DNA of 64,000 nucleotides. Source: Anthracocystis setariae. Lineage: Eukaryota; Basidiomycota; Ustilaginomycetes; Ustilaginales; Ustilaginaceae. Both the position numbers and the translations under genes were made by a program. This document shows, piece by piece, positions 51,081 through 62,399 of this stretch (positions within the stretch are counted from its first letter, which is position 1; every line of letters starts with the position of its first letter). The stretch lies in the NCBI GenBank assembly GCA_928724745.1, contig CAKMXJ010000008.1:1-64000 (forward strand), read 5' to 3'. The notes below the pieces were generated by a model, which had not been told where the DNA came from, searched no databases, and was given only the letters and a program-made list of their open reading frames with translations.

Positions 51081-52575
51081 TTAGTCGACGAAGGTCTCCC
51101 AATCGGAACGGGGACCCATGGCTTCCATCTGGTCACGAACCTGCTGGAGGTATGCAGTCCAGCCCTCGAGCTCCTTGTGGCCCCATTTGTCTTGCACCGA
51201 CTTGATGATATCGAGCTTGATGTCGCCAGACTTGAGAGGAAGATCAGCGATCGTTTCTTTGACGAGCTTGCGGCCCTGATCAGGAGCCAATGCAGGAAGA
51301 CCAAGGACGGTACGAGTGCGAGCGACGTCGAACTCGACCACCTTGGAAATGAAGGGGTCGTACACCTTTCGAAGGTTTTCAGAGGGAATATAGGGCTCCT
51401 CGATCTTGACGGCGTCTTCGTTGAGCAGAGTCATGGGGATACGAGACTCGGGACCGCGACCGCAAGCAACGTGGTAGCAAGGGACCTCGGCAAGGTGCTG
51501 ATTGGTAGGCGCAGCAGGGTTCTTAGGGTGGAGGCGGTGGGTGGTAGGAAGCTTCTGGAGAGCGTGAGCCGAGGCGGTGGGTGGTAGGAAGCTTCTGGAG
51601 AGCGTGAGCCGAGGCGGTGATGGCCAAGATCTGGTTGACAGCAATGTCTACGGGGATTACATCGAGACCGGCGTTGGGGAAGATGAGGTTAGGGTCTGCA
51701 CACTGGGCAGCCAAGGCAGCACAAACGGGACTGGAAGGGTGACCAGCACCCCAGGCAATACGGGGGAATTCGAGCGCAGGGCCGAGAGTAGCCAATCGGA
51801 CGATTCGGCAGGTCTTGCCGTGGATCTTTCGGCCAGATTGGGAAGTGAAGAGCGAGTTGATAACCGACTCGGCGTAGGTCTTGGCGGTAAAGTAGGTGTT
51901 GACGTGCTCCTCGTGCTCGTCGACGCGGGAAGAAGCGGCGTCAGGCGTCAAAGATTCGCTGACAAGCGAACCGTTTTTGAGGTACCAACCGACAAAGGTG
52001 GTGGAAACGTGAATGTGGGTCTTGACGTTCCATGTAAGCAGCGAGAAACGGGCGGTGAAGTAGGCAAGATCAGCCATGGATTCGAAAGCCTTGTTGAGAG
52101 GAAGCGTGAAACGAGTGTCACCGGCACAGTGGATGACGATCTCGGTCTTTCGGACGCGCTCAAACTCTTGCTCGTTGAGGCCAAAGTTGGGACGAGTGCA
52201 ATCACCGTTGACCACGACGAGCTTGGGGAGAGCGCCGTCGGACTGGGGTTGTGTGAAATGCTGAACCGCCTTTGGAAGACGCTTGAGCGCCTCGTCGTCG
52301 GTCTTTCCACGGACGATGGCAACGACCTGCTTGACGTCGAAGCTGTCGTCACCGAGAAGACGGTGGAGCAAAGCGGCACCGACGAAACCAGCAGCACCGG
52401 TGACAAGGATTCGAGAGCCCTTGAGAGCATCCTGAATGGTGCGGTCGGTGACGGCGGAATCGTCAGCTGTGCTCAAATTGGCCATCGAGTTGATCATGCT
52501 GGTGGCGTTGGACGAGATGTCAGTAGCAACGGATTTTTCGGTGTTGCTAGGAGAAGGGCTGCGAGTTGAAGCCAT
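51081..52575 (-). pseudogene. NAD(P)-dependent reductase (male-sterility/fatty acyl reductase type), frameshifted by a 40-bp duplication
   Basis: An extended short-chain dehydrogenase of the NAD_binding_4 type. TGAAGFVG at residues 59-66 is the cofactor loop. HVSTTFVG and the catalytic YFTAK (YxxxK) follow, then RLATLGPA and DVIPVDIAVNQIL. The frame then breaks at 51531-51610, where a perfect 40-bp unit is present twice; 40 is not a multiple of three, so the upstream frame ends in a Pro run at 51523. The C-terminal half (HPKNPAAPTNQHLAEVPCYH to ETFVD, ending 51081) continues in another frame. One unit fewer would give a continuous protein of about 480 residues. It may be a true recent null allele or an assembly error; an intron is less likely because no splice signals fit. 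Confidence 0.8.
51531..51619. repeat. Perfect 40-bp tandem duplication inside the reductase gene
   Basis: GAGGCGGTGGGTGGTAGGAA and the next 20 bases occur at 51531-51570 and again at 51571-51610, followed by a third partial copy GAGGCGGTG. No mismatch is seen, so it is recent or artefactual. Confidence 0.95.
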
Positions 52576-55500
52576 ACTTGATCGAGCTCGGATAAAAAGA
52601 TATTGTTGAGGAATGCAGGCGAAGGGAAGAACTTGGTCGTCTGCGGTGAGCGTTCAACTCTCGGGATGGAGCAAGGCGGGAATGGAACGGAAAGGATGAT
52701 GGTCAAAGGAGAGATGGATGATACGGATGGCAGGAACAGCTATATGAGGGCGTGGCGACAGCGGATTGGGTCTGTACCGAATTTGGGAGTTGTTTGAGAA
52801 AAAAGTGTTGTGCTCGGATCGGACAAAAGTGAGCGACAAGCGGGGCACAGCACAGCAAAGGCGAAGCAAAGCAAGAACGAAACTGTTGCGATGGGCTCAA
52901 GCACAAGACGAGCGAGCAGCAGAGCGTGATAGCTCGGCGAAGTAGTTGCAAGTTGGGCTGCTCGACGGCAAAATATTGCCCACACCAAAACACACACACA
53001 CATGCACACATAAGCAAGCAAGAGTGGTACCGCCGACGCTTTGGGGTGACGAGGCGAAAGCGATAGAGGCGCAAGTCGCGCCTAGAACAAGGCACGGATT
53101 CAGAACAGAAATGATCTAAAGGGGTGCATGTGGGCAGATGGAAGCGCAGCTACAGCGACAGTGTGGCGGACCGGATAGTTTTGGGTCGAGACGGTCGAAT
53201 CTGGCACAGGAGGCGAGGCAGGACAGCGCAGGGACATATGCGTGGTGGCTCATGATTGGGCGCAAGTCGACTCGAATACTGTACTGTGCTGTACAGTACA
53301 GTGTTGAATTTACCGACTGATTTGGCAGGCTCGTGCTCGAATGTTTTACCATGCCTCCAGATGGCGCCGAAAAGCCCAGATTAGGGCGGGAACCATACTG
53401 TAGGAGACCACAGGCGAAAGCAGAGTAAAAGGTGGCGAGGCGGTATGCGTCTTGGAGCTCCATGTTGCCGCGGCGGGCAGTGCTGGTATCCGCAAAAAAA
53501 AAAATTAAAAAAACAAAAATTATTAACAACAAGAAGACGCTTTCGGCGAGCCAAGCCTGAGGGCTAAGACAAAGTGAATGGGCGAGTGTGCCAAGACGTT
53601 GCATCCATCGACGATGAGCTCGTGCAAAGTGAAAGCGAGCGAGCTAGCTTTGGACGGATCCGAACAGCAGATCCAGCCCAAGAAATTTTGCCAAAAAAGC
53701 TCGATGCATCCAAAATTCGTGCTGGATCACCGAAAGCGTTCGATTCAAAAAGAAGGCGTCGAGATAGACGCGGGAACCAAACGGGTCGCCCGGGACAGGC
53801 AGAGCGTGGCAAACTGTGGCGCACCGCGGATCAAATTGGGCTGACGTGACCGGCGGGGAACTACAGTACAATCTAGTACAGTACAGCACAGAAAAGTACT
53901 GTAAAACGATTAGAAGCCCTTAATTTGCACCACTCAAAACTTAGCGAGAACCAAAAGTAGCGTTGCTCACCTAACTGCCAGTCCGAGTTCCGCACCAAAT
54001 TTATCTTTTCAGCAAATCTCGAGCCTACAGTACAGAGTACAGTACAGTGTGATTGTACCAAAATTAAGAGCGAATTTCCACAAATACAGACGAATTGCGG
54101 TGAGAGAGAGTTGCGAACTTTTGACAGAGTAGAGACGTTTTTCCAATTTAGTTTGGTGCTGATGGCACTGTGCGAATGTGACAAGATACAGTAGGGTCCA
54201 GCCGAATTCGAGCTCCAGCTCCAGCTTGGGCGCCGCGCCCAGCGTATTTACTCTAGGCATAAACAGGCTGTGCAGCTGCAATGCAAACGCGAGAGAAGGG
54301 AAACAAAGTACCGTCGGCTGACACTCGGCAAACAAGAGAAACTTCAACCAATCCGAATACATTTATGTACAAGTAACTGTACAGTCCGAACCCACACACT
54401 ACTACAGTACTTTTTAATTTCCATTTGAAAACTTGAGCCTATAGAGAATGGCTGGCCCTGTCTTTTGGCCTATGCGTCACCAGCAGTTTTGGACACTCTG
54501 CCTAGACGTCTTCGACTTTGGGGAGGCTCTGGCGCTGATTCCGAAGCGAAAAGCTTGGTACTTGCGTTGCGTCCACAATTTGTATAGCTTGATTGGTATT
54601 CGGATGTTAAGCACACGCAGCTTGTATTGTATTGACCGACGGACTTGGACTGTATTCAGGCGCAATGCAAAGAAAGACACGGGAACCCGCTGATGCCCAT
54701 CGTTATTATAGGAAAATTGGCCTGCCCAAAGCGAAAAACCAGTGTAGTGGAAACCGCAAGCGCGGCCCAGCGGCGAACAGCGAACAGGGTTTACGGTCTA
54801 GAAGCATTGATACATTTGACAGTCCAACTGCCTTATGCGCGATCGAATACACAGGCACGGGAACTGTTTGTATTTCTAATCATGAATTGTATTGGTTTTG
54901 CAATTGTGGAACGGGCACTGTCCGAATTGATATTTTTTGCACGGTACTGTAACGGTGCAGTATGTTTACGGTCAGTTTTTCAATTTCAAAGCGGGCCAAA
55001 AGCGTTTCGCGGCCCAGGTCCGAGCAATCACAATACTGGAGATCCGGGTCGCGCCACCGGTCCGTCCGTCCGTCTGCTCTCTCTCTCTCTCTTTCTATCG
55101 ATGCCTTCCAAATCCAGCGTCGATCCAAGCCAACGCGGAAATGCGGCGATCCCTTCGTTTAACTTTGCCCTTGTGCCCCGCATGCGCCCAGTACAGTAAA
55201 TTGCAGAGCAATACAATATGATATGCCAGATCGACGCGTCGCAATCCCAAGGTAAGTAAGAAAGCAAACATTGTCAGTGCAAAGCTGACCGGCATCGCCT
55301 GTCTAGACGGCATCATGGGTTCTATGCTCGTTCGAGCTGACGCTCTCTGTGTGCCGACTGGCTCGATAGCTGCTGACTATGGTGTCATGCGCACGTCGAC
55401 TCGGTTGGTATCGAGGCATGATTCATTCGTATTACCCCTCATCAACATCGCTGTTGGGAACAAAAAGAGGCATCAAAGGCATGAACCACGCAAGTTGGTT

Positions 55501-57547
55501 GAAACACCGACAGACGAGACACTTTGAGCCACAGTCTCAGCACACTAATTATCCTAGCGTGCGTTGTTGCCTCGTGTCAGCGGCTCAGCCAAGACCAGCT
55601 GCCTGTCTCGTATGTTTTTGCATTGGTGCCTGGTTCCTCTTACGATCCCGCTGTGAGACCAACGTGAGATCGAGCTTGTCAATACGTTGGAGACGCTCAT
55701 CTCGTGTGCCCATCCAACTGCTGTCGCTGACGCCCAACGTGCAAGCTGAATTGAAAGCCCGACCATCACCTCTCTTATGCTTGCATTGAGTTTCTCGACT
55801 CTATCACGTTTGCATGCACAGCTATGAGTATGTTCGGATGGGCGCTTGGCCCCTTTTTGCTCCGTCTTTGACATTTGATTGTACAGTATTGTGCTGTACA
55901 TCCCATGGCGCCTACAAAGAACAAAACTTGCACTGTGCTTCCGCCTTGACCCGCCATGTCTTGCGCCGCAGCCGAGTTGACGCTGAAAAGCGTCATGCAC
56001 GCTTCATGCTCTGTGCTTGGCCGTTTCATTGATCCAACAAACAAGAGACCAGAACAGGACAGTATATTTAGTACAGACCGGGTACTGTTGAAAGCGGCAG
56101 GCCAAGGCAGACGGATGACATGAGAGCAGCCAGAGATGCACTTTAGCAACCAAGGTATTCGGGGCGAAATCATGGTACAGTAGCCGAGTCAATACCAACC
56201 TATTTCCAAAGCAGAGACTGCCGTAACCGAGGCGGCTGAATGCTACCAAGATTGGCCAATTGCCAAAATAATGTCTGTGTAGTAGTATAATACTATACTG
56301 TACAGTACTCTGCTGTTTCCGGCGACCCCTCTGCTTGCCGTTGGAGCCGATGGATCCGTTGCAGATCCCCAAGCTCGTTCGCTGTCAGCTGAGCTGCGCC
56401 CTAGGCATACTGTACTCTACACTATGGTACAGTAGAGTACAAACAACTCATAGAAGAATTACGCTTTCGTCTGCGTGATGCCGCTTCGCTGCATCGGTGG
56501 CCCGTTTCACGCCATCGAAGCGCAACAGGCTTGAGCGTAACTTGCGTGTGGCGATCTCGGACTTGCGCTCAGCCAAGCACTGCACAGTAAACAGCTCGTC
56601 TTGCTATTCACTCTCCGAACGCATCCAGACTCGGAATAACTGCCACTCCAAAGTACCCGCTCGCTCTGGCACACTCAACTGAACACCATCGCCCCACCTG
56701 CCTTTAACTTTCAGTGCAGTGCGGTACAGTCCAGTACAGTAAATCATCCTGCAGCACTCACACCCCTCCTCTCCTATTCCATACTTTGTCTCTCTTGGTC
56801 CCTGCTATTTGGCGTCCCGTTGCCGCATTGCTGTGTGCACACCATCTCTCGCTGTTTATTCCTTTTCCGTATCTGGTACCATAGACATCTGCTTGCCAAG
56901 CCCACACCAGCACTGCCAGTCTCAACATCTTCTCTTGGCAACATTCGCCTTCTCCTTTTGTCTCTTGTCGCTCTTCCTCTCCATCTCTCGGCCCCTGAAC
57001 AAGCTCTGTCTAGACGTTCCGCAATCAGCCCAGCCATAACCCTCTTCTCGACGGAAATTTACAGCCGAACAACAATCCCATACTGCATTCGGCGCCTCAA
57101 GCTTCTCTCCCGACCACCGTGTAGCATACCTCGCACAGTACAGTACAGTACAGTACAGTACAGCACAGCTTTTCATATCATCCGACCCGACATACCATCA
57201 CATACAGTAAATAGCAGAGCATCCAACCTCTCATTTCTGCGCCACGCCTATTTGCACAGCTTGCATTGCCGCCTGTACCATCCTTTGTCTACACCGCTTC
57301 CTCAACTCTGTCCCCGCCCTCGCCATTGCTGTTCCCCTGGTACATCCGATTGCACCGCTGTCCGACAAAACCATCCGGTCTCATTTGCACAACCTTGGCG
57401 CAAAGTACAATCACATCCGCTACACATCTCTGTTTCAAGCTAGACGCTTTTAAAGCGTACAACCATCCACTGTTGCTACATCGTCTGCCCTCTATAAACC
57501 CATCACCGCAAAGCTCGAGGGTAGCTACCCCTCCTGTCATAGTCAAA
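52576..57547. other. Gene desert of about 5 kb with GTACAG palindrome clusters
   Basis: No frame here shows a domain or a coherent start, including the 184-residue (54645-55199) and 148-residue (55554-56000) frames. GTACAG/CTGTAC clusters lie at about 53280-53303, 53862-53902, 54025-54050, 54378, 54403, 55189, 55882-55900, 56059-56090, 56172, 56291-56305, 56410-56440, 56722-56745 and 57137-57168. The last 700 bp, pyrimidine-rich and C-rich, look like promoter and leader of the MFS gene. Confidence 0.5.
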
Positions 57548-59683
57548 ATGACTTCACAATCGCATCCGCTCCCAACACAAGAGATCGACCTGATCGACAA
57601 CGTTGGCTCTTCGACTTTACCACAGACTTCACCTTCAACTCCAAATCTCAACAAGTACAACTCCTTGTCCGAGCATCCCTCTCCCATGCAATGGCGAACA
57701 CCTTCCACTCCCAACCTCAGGCAATACACCGCCTTGGATGCGCAAAATTCCACCACTCAACTTACTCCACCCACCCCGACCGAATCCACCGACAAGCATA
57801 GCTCGCCCCACACTTCTATATACGCCGCCACCACCGCCACTTCCAACCCAAAGCACAAACTCTCTGCTCGTGCCCACTTCTTCCTGGTCTTCTTCGCCCT
57901 GTGTGTAGCCTCATTCCTGTCGGCGCTCGACCTCACCACCATCTCCACTGCGCTCCCCACCATCGTCGCAGATCTTCAGAATGATGCGATCAAGTTTGGC
58001 CGTCACAAGCACTCCGGTCCAACAGGAAACGAAGATGCTGCTCAAGGCACTTACATCTGGATCGGTGCTGCATACACCATTGCTGGAATGGCCGTGCTTC
58101 CCTGGACGGGTGGCTTGGTCGAGATCTGGGGCCGTAAAGGCATCCTGCTCTCTTCGCTGTTTTTCTTCCTGTTTGGCTCCATCATTTGTGGCGCATCGCA
58201 CTCGTTGCAGATGATGATCGTCGGACGAGTCATCCAAGGCGTTGGTGACGGTGGAATCATCTCGCTCGCCGAGATCGTCGTGGCTGACCTTGTCCCCCTG
58301 TCGGAGCGAGGTACATACGAAGGCATTCTCGGCGTGGTATGGGCCACCGCTTCCGCCATCGGCCCCCCTATCGGTGGTGTATTCTCACGAAAAGACCGTT
58401 GGAGATGGCTCTTCTACCTCAACATCCCAATCACCGTCATCGCCATCATCATGATCTCGTGCTTCATGCATATGAAGAAGCCCAAAACCGACATCAAGTC
58501 CAAAGTCAGGGACATGGATCTGACCGGCAACGCTATCTTGATCTTGGCCACGGTCGGCTTTGGTCTTGCTCTGACTTGGGGTGGTGCTAGGTATCCGTGG
58601 CTGTCCGCCGCGGTGCTTATCCCTCTGATCCTCTCGATCATGCTGTTTATCGCCTTCTTCTACCTGGAGCTGTTCAAGATCAAGAACCCGACGGTTCCCA
58701 AGGAGCTTCTTTCGAATCGCACCGCCGTTTCGGCTCATTTGACCGCATTTATGCACGGTGTCGTGACGATGGGAATCATCTATGTGATGCCAACCTACTT
58801 CCAAGCGGTGCGTCTTTCGTCGACAATCATGTCCGGTTGGATGGTGCTTCCCTTCTCGGTCACGGTGGCCATTGTTGGTATCACATCCGCCATCTCGATC
58901 GAGTATTCCGAACGCTACGTACCGCAAAACCACATTGGTTGGTTCTTCACCGTGCTTGGTGTTCCACTACTTCTTCTTCTGGGCGTCAACTCGACAGCGG
59001 CGACTTGGATCTCGGTTCAGTTCCCCATCGCGATTGGATGCGGTATTCTGTTCGTCGCACCACAGTTCCCCTGTCTTGCTGCTGTGGCGGTGCGACTGGC
59101 GAGTCGCGCGCTAGCGATGAACCTCTTCTTTGCATCGTTTGGTCAGACCATGGGCATCATGCTCGCCGAAGCTGTATTCCAGTCTTCCGTCCACGCCCAG
59201 ATCAAGTCGCCTCTGATCCAGGCTCTTGCCGCCAACGGATCGCTGCCTTTCGACATTGAAGAGATCTCGTCACCCTATTCCATGCACTTCCAGGCTTTGA
59301 GGCACATTCCCGACGAAGCCGCATTTGCCATTCGGAGCGTGTACAACTCGGCACTGCGTCACGTATGGTTCCTGCTCATCCCCTTCGCCGTTGTCGGCTG
59401 GTTGGCATGCTTCGCAATGAAAGAGTTGGAAATGCACGACGAAGTCGACGAACGCTTCGCTGCCGACGTCGACGCGTACAACAACAACGTCGACACTGAC
59501 CCTGAAAAGGGCTTGGTCATCGTATCACCCACCGCGACGCCGGCGGATGAAATCGCCCACAACTTCGCCGACAAACGGCAAGACGTCATCGGGCGTGGCA
59601 GCATCCAGCTCACAACTCTAGGCAAAATCACCCACCCCAACGACAACCCTGACTCCAATCCTACAAAACCCTCAATAACCTGA
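57548..59683 (+). CDS. MFS exporter, DHA2 (14-TM) drug:H+ antiporter type
   Basis: A 711-residue plasma-membrane type transporter. The start at 57548 (CAAAATGACTTC) is preferred; a 94-codon upstream extension is low-complexity leader. A cytosolic Ser/Thr/Pro-rich N-terminus of about 105 residues precedes TM1, FLSALDLTTISTALPTIVADL, typical of DHA2 members. YIWIGAAYTIAGMAVLPWTGGLVEIWGRKGIL carries the loop 2-3 motif A. GRVIQGVGDGGIISLAEIVVADL and ATASAIGPPIGGVFS (motif C) follow. The remaining segments to LLIPFAVVGWLACFAMKELE total about 14. It probably exports toxic compounds or a secondary metabolite; no biosynthetic cluster surrounds it. It is convergent with the Nramp gene. Confidence 0.88.
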   Translation: MTSQSHPLPTQEIDLIDNVGSSTLPQTSPSTPNLNKYNSLSEHPSPMQWRTPSTPNLRQYTALDAQNSTTQLTPPTPTESTDKHSSPHTSIYAATTATSNPKHKLSARAHFFLVFFALCVASFLSALDLTTISTALPTIVADLQNDAIKFGRHKHSGPTGNEDAAQGTYIWIGAAYTIAGMAVLPWTGGLVEIWGRKGILLSSLFFFLFGSIICGASHSLQMMIVGRVIQGVGDGGIISLAEIVVADLVPLSERGTYEGILGVVWATASAIGPPIGGVFSRKDRWRWLFYLNIPITVIAIIMISCFMHMKKPKTDIKSKVRDMDLTGNAILILATVGFGLALTWGGARYPWLSAAVLIPLILSIMLFIAFFYLELFKIKNPTVPKELLSNRTAVSAHLTAFMHGVVTMGIIYVMPTYFQAVRLSSTIMSGWMVLPFSVTVAIVGITSAISIEYSERYVPQNHIGWFFTVLGVPLLLLLGVNSTAATWISVQFPIAIGCGILFVAPQFPCLAAVAVRLASRALAMNLFFASFGQTMGIMLAEAVFQSSVHAQIKSPLIQALAANGSLPFDIEEISSPYSMHFQALRHIPDEAAFAIRSVYNSALRHVWFLLIPFAVVGWLACFAMKELEMHDEVDERFAADVDAYNNNVDTDPEKGLVIVSPTATPADEIAHNFADKRQDVIGRGSIQLTTLGKITHPNDNPDSNPTKPSIT

Positions 59684-59848
59684 GCTCTCTCGTTCCGCAC
59701 ATCATCTTCACTTTCCTGTACATAACGAGCGCTCCAGCTCCTGCCCATCTTGGCAGTTCTTAGACGTTTTCGCAATACACTCGTGATCTTCACAATGCAA
59801 GCCAACAAGCGAAATGAATCTGGGGTGGAATCTCTCATGCGATTGTGA
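59684..59848. other. Short convergent 3' region between MFS and Nramp genes
   Basis: 165 bp with no gene; it holds both 3' ends. Confidence 0.4.
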
Positions 59849-61841
59849 TTATTGTTCGCCCATAAATGTAGTGACGAGCACATATCCATCCGCGATGACG
59901 ATCTGGTAACACCGGGACAAGTAGGAGACAATGTTGAGGTTAGTTTCAGCTTGTGGGGTCAGGGGTTGGTTGGACCGATGAACTACTTACCACAGCGAAG
60001 ATCGCATAAGCCAGTACTTGGACGTACCAAGCCGATGCGAAGCATTGTTGCCTTTGAGTCGGCATTGTAGATTCTTGCTCTGCTTCTGTGACTAGCACTG
60101 GGGCGGTTTCTTGTAACGGAATTGCGATTGACTTTTTGCAGTCATCTTGCGCGGGTGGATCGTCTGGAGGAGCCAGCATCTCAATCCCTGCACCCGCATC
60201 CGCATCCAAATCCACAACCACATTGTGTCGCCCCTGATGCAAACTTGACCTCATCGAACTCGCCTCGGACACCACTGTTTCGACCTTATCCTCGGTCGCC
60301 GTCATCCTAGCCTTGCTACCCGTCACCAAGATCAACGGCAACAGCACAAACGGCAACGCAATACTCAATGCCACCTGACTTGCGACCAACATCTCATCCA
60401 GCCCATCCTTGCCCACCGCCAAACTCACCGCCAGACTCGGAATCACCGCCACCAACCTAGTCACCACCCTACGCAAGAACGGATTGGTTTTCCAGTTGAT
60501 AAAGCCCTCGCTCACCAACTGACCGGCGAGCGTAACTGTGATGCTGGCACTCTGACCCGCAGCGAGCAGCGCAACAGCGAAGAGCACGGCAGCGAGCGAG
60601 CCCAGCCGATCTTTGAGCAGGTAGAAGGCGTCATACAGCGAAGCGACGACGACCGAACCAGGAGTGTTGGTGGGCGTGTAGTAAAAGGCGGCGGCAGCGA
60701 CGATCAGAATAGCCGAATTGATCACAATCGCCAGCGACACGAGTGAGATGCCAATGTCGACCGATGCATGCTTGAGATGGATCCTGATGTTCTCCAAGGT
60801 CCTAGGAGCGAACTCTTCGGGAAAAGCGGACAAGTTGTGCTCTCGCTCGTTCCCAGAGTCAGCATCGGCGGCATTCGGCAAGCTTGCACGCTGGCTGATG
60901 AGTGAGCGGAAAGCTCTGGATAGCCTGACCATCTCACTCTTGCCCTCGTCCCTGTACGAGAGAATGCGACGGAACGACGCTACAATCGTCCTCCACCATC
61001 CCTCGTCCGTGCCCTCGGCTTCCGGTACTGCTTGCGGGCGATGGCGATGCTTTGGCCCATCCAGATTCGGTAGTCGATCGATGCTGGCAAAGTGGGAGCC
61101 GAGAATGATGGCATGAGGCATCACCGTGGCGCCAAGAATGCCCACACTTACATACAATGCTCCACTGCCGACCACGGAATGCGAGGGCAAGTAGCCATGG
61201 AAAACATCCGCCCAGACCGGCTTGATCCGCACCAAGATGACGACAAAGCATACCAGCACGGTGAATACCAACAAAGCTATCAAGGCCTCGAGCAACCTAA
61301 AGCTCCCATTCGGAGGTGGCTTGTATACGAAGAGGATCAGGATGACGTCGACCGAGGTGATGAGAATGCCCGCCCACAGCGGCAATGCAGGGAAGAGAAG
61401 ATTCAACGCAATTGCGCTGCCCGTCAACTCGGCCAGCTCAGTAGCTACGATGGCTCCCTCGCAAATCACGTAGAGTGGGTATAGCAGTGCCCACCTTCTC
61501 AACCTTGGATGGGACACGGTGGCCTGTGTGGGGTTACCAAAGCGGTTTTCCTTGAGGATGAGCATGCGACATTGACGCGCCAAGTCGGCGTTGGTCACGA
61601 CGCCTACACGGCACGAGAGGATCTGGATGAACACGGCAAACATGCCAGTGAGGAGAACGATGAAGAGGAGAGCGTAGCCGAACTGCGAGCCAGCCTGCAG
61701 ATCAGTGGCCCAGTTGCCAGGATCAGCGTAAGCGACTGAGGCGAGGATACCAGGGCCCACAAACAGCGCATGTCTTCGCAGCACTGTCACCGTGCTAGTC
61801 CACGAGCTGGACAGTCGAGCTCGGAGTGTTGACGCCGGCAT
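59849..61841 (-). CDS. Nramp/SMF-family divalent metal transporter (two exons)
   Basis: A proton-coupled Mn2+/Fe2+ transporter of 634 residues. Exon 1 is 61841-59991 and exon 2 is 59902-59849; the 88-bp intron 59990-59903 has donor GTAAGT and acceptor CCAG. Splicing completes a last membrane segment, YAIFAVIVIADGYVLVTTF, that the unspliced frame lacks. Family motifs are YADPGNWATDLQAG (metal-binding Asp and Asn of TM1) and GATVMPHAIILGSHF (A-x-x-M of TM6; the usual MPHN reads MPHA). Between TM6 and TM7 is a long cytosolic insert of about 110 residues, and before the last segment a second one of about 85. The membrane is not determined by sequence alone. Confidence 0.9.
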
Positions 61842-62399
61842 CCCGGGATATTATGCTGTTACAACGACGGCAACGATGGTGACGACGACGACGACGACGA
61901 TGATGATGTTGATGAAGATGATGATGAAAATGCCATGATGGTGCTTTTGGTTTCGCATGAATCTACCATGGTAGTGAGAAGGAGGGAACACAAAGGAGCA
62001 GGCCAAGCAGATTGATGCTGGATTCTAGAATCAGTTCATTATGCCGCTCCGTAAGTCTCCGAGGAGAATAAGGTCTTGGCGGCTCAGTTCATCAACAGAG
62101 TCGTACAGTACAGTACAGTGTAGTAGTGCCTTATTTTTCGGCTTGACAGGCATTTGCTGCAGGGGGCGCGTGGCGGATAGGCACGGATTATGGACGGATG
62201 CCGCTCTCACACTCTCTGTGCAGTGCCCCGCACATCTCCCTCCTGTGTGCACCCTTTCACGGCAACAACAAGCGCGCAACCCTGGGATCCACCTTTTCCC
62301 TCTGCCAACACACTATGCCAACACTTGTCCTCTCCTCATTACATATATGCGTTTGATCGAGTACGTGGGACAACACTTTGGGCCGAGCATATGCCGTCT
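61842..62399. promoter_or_regulatory. Nramp upstream region and 3' side of the DUF1996 gene
   Basis: A GAC/GAT microsatellite is at about 61876-61930 and a GTACAGTACAGTACAGT cluster at 62103-62119. No gene is seen. Confidence 0.45.

Noticed and set aside
51577..52569. 330-residue frame opposite the reductase
   Set aside because: An antisense shadow; the minus strand has the cofactor and catalytic motifs.
54530..54690. 5S rRNA-like words (GTTAAGCAC)
   Set aside because: Only one short word matches; the flanking conserved 5S segments are absent.
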